A stretch of DNA of 64,000 bases. Origin: Kineosporia mesophila. Lineage in GTDB: Bacteria > Actinomycetota > Actinomycetes > Actinomycetales > Kineosporiaceae. The DNA is taken from assembly GCF_021129235.1 (NCBI RefSeq), contig NZ_JAJOMA010000008.1, forward strand, positions 124,001 to 188,000, given 5' to 3'. Both the position numbers and the translations under genes were made by a program. Position 1 is the stretch's first letter. Each line of letters starts with the position of its first letter. Below are positions 58,314 through 64,000 of this stretch, piece after piece. The notes under the pieces were generated by a model that saw only the letters and a list, made by a program, of their open reading frames with translations, did not search any database and was not told the origin of the DNA.

Positions 58314-59326
58314 AGCTTCTCCGCAGCAGGGTCGATCTCGGGGGACGGGCCTCGGAGCAGGAGCCGCCGGACCAGCTCGGCGGCCTCCCAGGCCTCGGTG
58401 GAATTGTCGGCGAACCGGGCGGCCACCAGTTTCTGCCCGCTGTCGGTGGCCCGGCCGCTCATCTGACGGGCGAGCGCGGCCTTCTCCTCCAGGGCGCGCA
58501 ACGCCATCCACAGCGCGCCCTCGGTCGCGGCGTCGCTGCGGGCCAGCAGGCTCGACATCGACCAGGCGTGGCCGACGCGGCAGCGGTACCGGACCTGCCC
58601 GTGCTCCTCGATCTCGAACAACGAGCCGTAGCAGTCCGGGCAACCGAAACCGGCGGGCCGGCCGGGTGGATCGGACCGGTGAAGGGCCGCCGGGTCCAGC
58701 GCGGCCACGGCCAGTTCCCGCGTCAGCAGGTCGTCGTCGCGGTCCGGGGCGTCGGGCACCTCGACGCCCGTCAGTTCGGTGAGCCGGGCCGCCATCGCGG
58801 CGACCGGCAGCACGAACTCCGGGGCGCCGGCGTCGATCGCGTTCGTGGGCATGCCGGGATGCAGGGCATCGTCCGGGGCCTGGACCATCCCGATCCCGCC
58901 GTGGTGCCGGATCGAGACCAGGCCGGTGGAGCCGTCGTCCAGGGTTCCGGAGAGCACGATGCCCAGCACCCGCGGCCCCAGGACCCGGGCGGCCGAGCGG
59001 AACAGCACGTCGACGGCGGGGCGATGCCCGTTCTCCCGCGGGCCCCGGGTGAGGACGACCTGGTCGCCCGTCACCAGCAGGTGATGGTCGGGACGCGCGA
59101 CGATCACGGTACCGCGCCGCAGCGGCGTCTGGCCGGTGGCCGGCACCACGTTCAGGGCGGTGGCCCGGGACAGGATGGTGGCGAGGGCGTTGACCCCGGA
59201 GGCCGGGGTGTGGAGGACGACCAGGACACAGGCCGGAAGCTCGGCCGGCAGCGGGGCCAGCAGGGCGCTGATGGCTTCCACCCCGCCCGCGCTGGCACCG
59301 ACGACGACGACGTCACGCACGGCCAC
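58310..59326 (-). CDS. CheB-type methylesterase domain protein without receiver
   Basis: The protein is 338 aa. The catalytic triad of CheB is visible as S12 (VVGASAGG), H39 (VVLHTP) and the Asp in SGTLDDGS (about 130). There is no N-terminal receiver domain, so phosphorylation cannot switch it in the usual way. A C-terminal segment (about 205-240) has CPDC and YRCRVGHAWS, a zinc-ribbon-like Cys/His pattern, then a helical tail. I chose GTG 59326 because GGAGG lies 8 nt upstream; ATG 59341 overlaps that site. The stop overlaps the cheR start. Confidence 0.9.
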   Translation of the reverse strand: MAVRDVVVVGASAGGVEAISALLAPLPAELPACVLVVLHTPASGVNALATILSRATALNVVPATGQTPLRRGTVIVARPDHHLLVTGDQVVLTRGPRENGHRPAVDVLFRSAARVLGPRVLGIVLSGTLDDGSTGLVSIRHHGGIGMVQAPDDALHPGMPTNAIDAGAPEFVLPVAAMAARLTELTGVEVPDAPDRDDDLLTRELAVAALDPAALHRSDPPGRPAGFGCPDCYGSLFEIEEHGQVRYRCRVGHAWSMSSLLARSDAATEGALWMALRALEEKAALARQMSGRATDSGQKLVAARFADNSTEAWEAAELVRRLLLRGPSPEIDPAAEKL

Positions 59327-59378
59327 GTGACCTACCTCCATCGGCTCGGGCGATTTCGACCCTAGTGCATGGTGCCGG

Positions 59379-60677
59379 TCAGGAGGACCGGCCGGCGCGG
59401 GCCGCCTCGTCCACGAGTGCCTGGGCCAGGTCGCGCACCCGGCGGTTGCTGTCGTTGCTCATCTTCGTCAGGTACGCGAACGCCTCCTGCGCGCTGCACC
59501 CCCGGGTGACCATGATCATGCCCTTGGCCTGGTCGATGGAGGCCCGGGAGCCGAGGGCCTCGTGCAGCTGGCGCTGTACCTCGCGCATCTTCTCCAGGGC
59601 CTCGCTGTCCCGCACCAGGGTCTGGGCCGCGGCGACGAAGGGGGCCAGTTCCCCGGCCGTCTGCTCCGGCAGCCGGCTGCCGGGGTGGCCGTAGAGCATC
59701 AGGACCCCGACGGCGCGGTCCTCGTGGTGCAGTGGCAGGGCCAGCCAGGACGGGGTCTCGTCACCGTCCCGGATGTTCTCGCCCAGGCGAGGCCAGCGCG
59801 GATCGGTGAACGGGTCGTGGGTCAGCACCGGCTCCAGCTGCGCGTAGGCGGCGAAGACCGGTCCGGAGCCGACCGTGTGCTGAAGACCGTCGCCGGCCTG
59901 TGCGTCGGGTGAGCTGGACACCGCGGTGGAGGGCTGGGCCGGGTCACCGAGCAGCACGGAGCCGGCCTGGATCCGCGGCTCGGCCCGGATCGCCAGCTCG
60001 ATCACCCGGCGCAGCAGCCCGGGCAGGTCGCCGTCGCCCACCCCGAGCCGCGACAGGTCCACCAGCGCGGTCCGGTAGGTGCTGCTCAGCGGCGGGGCGT
60101 CGGGGGTGACCGGCTTCAGGATCCACTGCACCGGCGCTTCTTCACGGTCGTCGGGACGGTCGTCGGGTTGCTGCCGGGTGATGGTCACGTGGCACGGCAC
60201 GGCATCTGCGCCCCGGGGCGTCAGCAGGAGGACGCCCGAAGCCTGCGTCCCGGCGGTCAGGGACGCGTACAGCAGTTGCCGCGCCTGGCGGCGGTCGGCC
60301 GGGTGGACGAAGGAGAAGACCGGTTTTCGCTGCTGGAGGGCGCGGACCGGGGTGGCCAGCAGGCGCTCCGTCGCGGGGTTGGCCTCGACGATGCCGCCCT
60401 CGAGGGTGGTCGCCAGGACCGCCACGGGCAGACCCTCGACCAGCCGCCGGGACCGGTTGCCGGCCTTGATCTCGGCGAGCTGACCGGCGAGCTCGTCCTG
60501 TGCGGCCCGGATCTCGTCCGCCACCGCGCCGATCGTCTCCTCCGACGGGAGGTCGTCCCCGGCCAGTGCCTCCTGGGCCAGGACCAGCTGGTGCATCGAC
60601 TGCTGGAGCGCACGGACCGACCGGTCCCGGGGGTCGGGAGCCACCGGGTGTTGTCGCAGGGTGGGGTTCGTGGTCAT
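59379..60677 (-). CDS. PAS-GAF-ANTAR signalling protein
   Basis: The protein is 432 aa. A helical N-terminus (about 15-75) precedes a PAS domain (about 75-175), a GAF domain (about 200-365; LGVGDGDLPGLLRRVIELAI, WLALPLHHEDRAVGVLMLYG) and a C-terminal ANTAR domain (about 370-425; ASIDQAKGMIMVTRGCSAQEAFAYLTKMS). ANTAR binds dual hexaloop RNA structures and prevents transcription termination. Light, redox or ligand input through PAS/GAF would thus control RNA elongation. It lies 52 bp upstream of cheB in the same direction, so probable co-transcription joins it to the CheB/CheR pair. Confidence 0.9.
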   Translation of the reverse strand: MTTNPTLRQHPVAPDPRDRSVRALQQSMHQLVLAQEALAGDDLPSEETIGAVADEIRAAQDELAGQLAEIKAGNRSRRLVEGLPVAVLATTLEGGIVEANPATERLLATPVRALQQRKPVFSFVHPADRRQARQLLYASLTAGTQASGVLLLTPRGADAVPCHVTITRQQPDDRPDDREEAPVQWILKPVTPDAPPLSSTYRTALVDLSRLGVGDGDLPGLLRRVIELAIRAEPRIQAGSVLLGDPAQPSTAVSSSPDAQAGDGLQHTVGSGPVFAAYAQLEPVLTHDPFTDPRWPRLGENIRDGDETPSWLALPLHHEDRAVGVLMLYGHPGSRLPEQTAGELAPFVAAAQTLVRDSEALEKMREVQRQLHEALGSRASIDQAKGMIMVTRGCSAQEAFAYLTKMSNDSNRRVRDLAQALVDEAARAGRSS

Positions 60678-60784
60678 CCGGTCGGTGCTCCGCTTCGCTC
60701 TTCGTGCCGGCAGGCGTGCCGAGTCGTGACGGAATGACCCCGGACGGACCGCACATCGTGTGTGACAGCAGTCTGTTGCCTGTG

Positions 60785-60837
60785 CCCTTCTCCACCGGGT
60801 GCGACGCGCAGTACGCGTCGCACCCGGTGGAGAAGGG
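60785..60837. terminator. 24-bp perfect-stem terminator
   Basis: CCCTTCTCCACCGGGTGCGA then CGCG (60785-60808) pairs exactly with 60814-60837 across a 5-nt loop. It lies between the SDR stop (60868) and the upstream region of the ANTAR gene, and so terminates the SDR transcript. Confidence 0.85.
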
Positions 60838-60867
60838 GTTTTCCCAGCCTGTCGACCGCCCCTGCGG

Positions 60868-61761
60868 TCAGGGCGTGGGCATTCCCCCGGTCACGGTGAG
60901 AGTCTCGCCCACGGTGTACGACGACTCGGCCGAGGCCAGGTACACGTACGCCGGCGCCAGTTCGGCCGGCTGCCCCGGACGCCCCAGCGGGGTCTGCTGC
61001 CCGAACTCCGGGAGAGCCTCCGGCGGCTGACCGCCGGCGGCCTGCAACGGCGTCCAGATCGGTCCGGGGGCGACCACGTTCACCCGGATACCGCGCGGGG
61101 CCAGCTGCTGGGCCAGGGCCTTGCTGAAGGTGTTGATCGCGGCCTTGGTGGTGGCGTAGTCGACCAGCGTGGGGGAGGGGCTGTAGGCCTGCACCGAGCT
61201 GGTGTTGATGATCGCCGCCCCGGCCGGCAGGTGCGGCAGCGCCTCCTGGATGATCCAGAACATCGCGTGGATGTTGGTGCGCATCGTCAGATCGAAGCTC
61301 TCCGAGGTGATGTCCTCGAGCTTCTCCTGCGTCTGCTGCCGGCCGGCCACGTTGACCACGAGGTCGAGCCCGCCGAGCTCCTTCACCGCGGTGCGCACCA
61401 GGCTCCGCGCGAACTTCTCGTCGGCCACGTCACCGGGTGCCTGCACCGCCTGGCGCCCGGCCTGGGTGATCAGCTCGGTCACCTCGTCGGCGTCGGGCTG
61501 CTCCTGCGGAAGGTACGAGAGCACCACATCGGCGCCCTCCCGGGCGTAGGCGATGGCCACGGCCCGGCCGATGCCCGAGTCGGCCCCCGTGACCAGGGCC
61601 TTGCGGCCGGCCAGGCGGCCGGTGCCACGGTAGCTCTTCTCACCGTGGTCGGCCTTCGGGCTCAGCTCCTGGTCGAGGCCCGGGCCCTCCTGGTACTGCT
61701 CGTCGGGCTGCGGCATGCGGTACTGCTCGACCGGGTTGGTGAAGGTGTATTGGTCGCTCAA
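60868..61761 (-). CDS. SDR-family oxidoreductase (YghA/YdaD-like)
   Basis: The protein is 297 aa. An extended N-terminus (about 1-50, rich in Gln/Glu/Tyr) is followed by TGADSGIGRAVA, NVAG, the catalytic Ser-Tyr-Lys region (NTSSVQAYSP...YATTKAA) and PGPIWTPL. Proteins of this subgroup are general-stress NAD(P)-dependent alcohol/aldehyde dehydrogenases such as GsiB-associated YdaD and YghA. The start is TTG 61761 with AGGAG 7 nt upstream. Its position next to katE suggests a shared stress response. Confidence 0.92.
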   Translation of the reverse strand: MSDQYTFTNPVEQYRMPQPDEQYQEGPGLDQELSPKADHGEKSYRGTGRLAGRKALVTGADSGIGRAVAIAYAREGADVVLSYLPQEQPDADEVTELITQAGRQAVQAPGDVADEKFARSLVRTAVKELGGLDLVVNVAGRQQTQEKLEDITSESFDLTMRTNIHAMFWIIQEALPHLPAGAAIINTSSVQAYSPSPTLVDYATTKAAINTFSKALAQQLAPRGIRVNVVAPGPIWTPLQAAGGQPPEALPEFGQQTPLGRPGQPAELAPAYVYLASAESSYTVGETLTVTGGMPTP

Positions 61762-61799
61762 AGCTGTTCTCCTGTTTCGTGATGTGTGGAACGCGCGGC

Positions 61800-63911
61800 T
61801 CAGCCCCGCACGGGGGCCACCGCATTGGCCATCACCAGGTCCGCGCGGTCCCAGGCCCGGTGCAGGCCCAGCGCGGCGACGAGTTCGGCGATGAAGGTCT
61901 TGTCGGCGCTGTCGCCGTGCAGCACGCCCGGGCCGTCGGCGGGGATGCCGGAGGCGGTCAGCACCTCGACGCCGTCGCCCCAGGCCCCGACCGCCTTGCA
62001 GTGCCGGTACATCTCCTGCAGCAGCACGACCGTCTTGATGTCGGGCGCGTGGGCGGTGCCCCCGGCGACCAGCACCGCGTCGAACTCGATCGATCGAGCC
62101 GTCAGGGGGGTGCGCTGCACGGTCTCCCCCGAGCGCCCCTTCCCCACGAACCCGCCGGTCGGGGCGATGATCAGGAGCTCGGCACCGAGCTTGAGCAGCG
62201 CCTTGCGCATCGCCCTGACCCCGCCGAGGTCGGAGGCGTCATCGACGATCACCCCGATCTTGCGCCCGGCGATCGGGCCCGGGACCTCGACGATCTGCGA
62301 CAGCGCGGGCGAGAGCTCGACCTCGCCGACCTCGGTCAGGCCGGTCGGCATGGGAAGGCCGAGGCCCGCGGCCACCGTCGCGCACAGGTCGGCGTCGACC
62401 TGCGCGAGCACCGTCAGCTCGCGCTCCTTGATACTCTGCTCGAAGCACTTGCCCAGCTCGAACGTGAAGGCCTCGGCGATGTGCGCCTGCTCGAGCGGGG
62501 TCAGGCTGCGGTAGAACAGCGCGGCCTGGGTGAAGTGGTCCTCGAACGACAGCGGGTTGGCCCGCACCGCGTTGCCCTCGATCCGGCGCGGCGTCTGCAC
62601 GTACCCGTTCTCCAGGTCGACGGCGGGCAGGCCGCCGTCCAGGCTGTTGGGCCGGTACGGCGCCACCCCGGTGTGGATCGCGGTCTGGTGCATGCCGTCG
62701 CGCAGCATGTCGTTCACCGGCACGTGCGGCCGGTTGATCGGCAGCTGGCTGAAGTTCGGCCCGCCCAGCCGGGTCAGCTGGGTGTCCAGGTAGGAGAACA
62801 TCCGGGCCTGCATCAGCGGATCGTTCGTCACCTCGATGCCCGGCACCAGGTGGCCGGTGTGGAAGGCGACCTGCTCGGTCTCGGCGAAGTAGTTGGTGGG
62901 GTTGCGGTTCAGCGCGAGGCGTCCGAGCAGCTGCACCGGCGCCAGCTCCTCCGGCACGAACTTCGTCGGGTCGAGAAGGTCGATCCCCTCGAAGGTCTCG
63001 GTGCCGTCGTCGGGCAGCACCTGCACGCCCAGGTCCCATTCCAGGAAGGCCCCGGCCTCGATCGCGTCGGCCAGGTCACGGCGGTGGAAGTCGGGGTCCA
63101 CCCCGGCGGCGATCTGCGCCTCCTCCCAGACCAGCGAGTGGACGCCGGCGACCGGCTTCCAGTGGAACTTCACCAGGTGCGACTCACCGGCGGCGTTCAC
63201 CAGCCGGAAGGTGTGCACGCCGAAGCCCTCCATCGTGCGGAAGGACCGCGGGATGCCCCGGTCGCTCATGTTCCAGAACACGTGGTGGGTGGCCTCGGTG
63301 TGCAGCGAGACGAAGTCCCAGAACGTGTCGTGGGCCGACTGCGCCTGCGGGATCTCCCGGTCGGGCTGGGGTTTGCCCGCGTGGATGATGTCGGGGAACT
63401 TGATGCCGTCCTGGATGAAGAACACCGGCATGTTGTTGCCGACCAGGTCGAAGTTGCCCTCGTCGGTGTAGAACTTCGTGGCGAACCCGCGGGTGTCGCG
63501 CACCGTGTCGGCCGAGCCCTTCGAGCCCAGCACGGTCGAGAAGCGTACGAAGACCTCGGTCTCCTTGCCCTTCTCGGCCAGGAACCCGGCCCGGGTGATG
63601 CTCGCTCCGGTGCCGTACGAGGTGAAGACGCCGTGCGCGGCGGCGCCGCGGGCGTGCACCACCCGCTCGGGGATGCGCTCGTGGTCGAAGTGGGTGATCT
63701 TCTCTCGGAGGTGGAAGTCCTCCAGGAGGGTCGGGCCCCGCTCGCCCGCCTTCAGCGAGTGGTCGGTGTCGGGAAGCCGAAGGCCCTGGGCGGTGGTCAG
63801 GTGGTTGCCCGACTGCGCGCGGGAGTCGACTGCCCCGAGGTCCCCGGTCTTCACCCCGGTGGGGCTGACCGGTTCGGGGGCGGTCTGGTCGGGCTTGCGG
63901 CGAGTGGCCAT
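61800..63911 (-). CDS. katE: Large-subunit monofunctional catalase (HPII/KatE type)
   Basis: The protein is 703 aa. The catalase core has distal His86 ([12 protein letters not shown]), the Asn motif GNNMPVFF and heme-ligand Tyr in RMFSYLDTQ. About residues 540-700 form the flavodoxin/GATase1-like C-terminal domain ([28 protein letters not shown]) found only in large-subunit catalases. It converts hydrogen peroxide to water and oxygen in the cytoplasm as a tetramer. ATG 63911 has AGGAGT upstream. The SDR gene starts 38 bp after its stop, so the two may be co-transcribed. Confidence 0.96.
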   Translation of the reverse strand: MATRRKPDQTAPEPVSPTGVKTGDLGAVDSRAQSGNHLTTAQGLRLPDTDHSLKAGERGPTLLEDFHLREKITHFDHERIPERVVHARGAAAHGVFTSYGTGASITRAGFLAEKGKETEVFVRFSTVLGSKGSADTVRDTRGFATKFYTDEGNFDLVGNNMPVFFIQDGIKFPDIIHAGKPQPDREIPQAQSAHDTFWDFVSLHTEATHHVFWNMSDRGIPRSFRTMEGFGVHTFRLVNAAGESHLVKFHWKPVAGVHSLVWEEAQIAAGVDPDFHRRDLADAIEAGAFLEWDLGVQVLPDDGTETFEGIDLLDPTKFVPEELAPVQLLGRLALNRNPTNYFAETEQVAFHTGHLVPGIEVTNDPLMQARMFSYLDTQLTRLGGPNFSQLPINRPHVPVNDMLRDGMHQTAIHTGVAPYRPNSLDGGLPAVDLENGYVQTPRRIEGNAVRANPLSFEDHFTQAALFYRSLTPLEQAHIAEAFTFELGKCFEQSIKERELTVLAQVDADLCATVAAGLGLPMPTGLTEVGEVELSPALSQIVEVPGPIAGRKIGVIVDDASDLGGVRAMRKALLKLGAELLIIAPTGGFVGKGRSGETVQRTPLTARSIEFDAVLVAGGTAHAPDIKTVVLLQEMYRHCKAVGAWGDGVEVLTASGIPADGPGVLHGDSADKTFIAELVAALGLHRAWDRADLVMANAVAPVRG

Positions 63912-63949
63912 ACGTGACTCCTGTGCTGGATGGGTTTTTTGCGGATCGA

Positions 63950-64000
63950 TCAGGGCTGGAAGACGACCTTGACCATGCCGTCCTGTTTCTTCTGGAACTC
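63950..64000 (-). CDS. Zinc-dependent alcohol dehydrogenase, C-terminal fragment (rest outside window)
   Basis: The minus strand ends with EFQKKQDGMVKVVFQP and a stop at 63950-63952. The K-x-DG-x-x-KVV-x-x-P ending is typical of medium-chain Zn alcohol/formaldehyde dehydrogenases. Only 16 codons are visible, so this is a motif-level assignment. It lies upstream of and in line with katE, separated by 38 bp. Confidence 0.55.
   Translation of the reverse strand, partial: EFQKKQDGMVKVVFQP

Overview
The window is high-GC DNA from an actinomycete. It shows GC-rich third positions, GTG and TTG starts, IdeR/DtxR-type iron boxes, ANTAR, DUF3618 and Holin-X type proteins, and a large HPII-type catalase. 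Three methyl-accepting chemotaxis proteins, two roadblock proteins and a CheB/CheR pair suggest a motile lineage such as Kineosporiaceae. That placement is an inference from gene content, not from a marker gene. No rRNA, tRNA, CRISPR array, complete insertion sequence or prophage was seen.

Layout. 1-3.7 kb: end of a PfkB kinase, a Dps ferritin behind an iron box, a small hypothetical gene and glycogen debranching enzyme GlgX. 3.7-8.3 kb: a two-gene histidine-kinase-like operon without a response regulator, divergent from a Tat-exported PhoX phosphatase. 8.4-12.2 kb: a translationally coupled methyltransferase and three glycosyltransferases. 13.5-18.7 kb: a ferric-siderophore importer (two FecCD permeases, an ATPase) and two near-duplicate binding lipoproteins, each behind its own IdeR box. 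18.7-26.8 kb: a MinD/ParA-like ATPase, pirin, acyltransferase, a regulator/SDR divergent pair, a HAD phosphatase, a topoisomerase IB relic and an acyl-CoA dehydrogenase. 26.9-36.3 kb: an NfeD-flotillin operon divergent from a two-ATPase, two-FtsX-permease exporter locus. 36.4-39.2 kb: an unusual membrane protein joining a cytoplasmic NTPase-like region to an external type 1 periplasmic-binding domain. 39.3-41.9 kb: small metabolic and regulatory genes. 42-50.4 kb: sensory cluster with three MCPs and two roadblock proteins, interrupted by a GNAT acetyltransferase and an OYE-type reductase. 50.5-56.4 kb: BrkB membrane protein, a decayed segment with a luciferase-like relic, an MFS/TetR pair with twin operators, and envelope-stress-like small membrane proteins. 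56.4-60.7 kb: a CheR-PAS/CheB operon and a PAS-GAF-ANTAR protein. 60.8-64 kb: SDR, catalase and the end of a zinc alcohol dehydrogenase.

Two themes stand out. First, long perfect or near-perfect palindromes sit between genes. At least three share one sequence family (outer TGATCATGCAAAAC arms, a CCTCCCC/GGGGAGG or close variant stem, and 0, 1 or 2 copies of a GTTCTAGAAC core); a fourth has the same architecture with a diverged stem. They look like bidirectional terminators that have also multiplied as a dispersed repeat. Second, signal-transduction genes occur as recent local duplicates: twin MCPs with gene-conversion-like mosaics and a shared upstream inverted repeat, twin roadblocks, and twin siderophore-binding lipoproteins.
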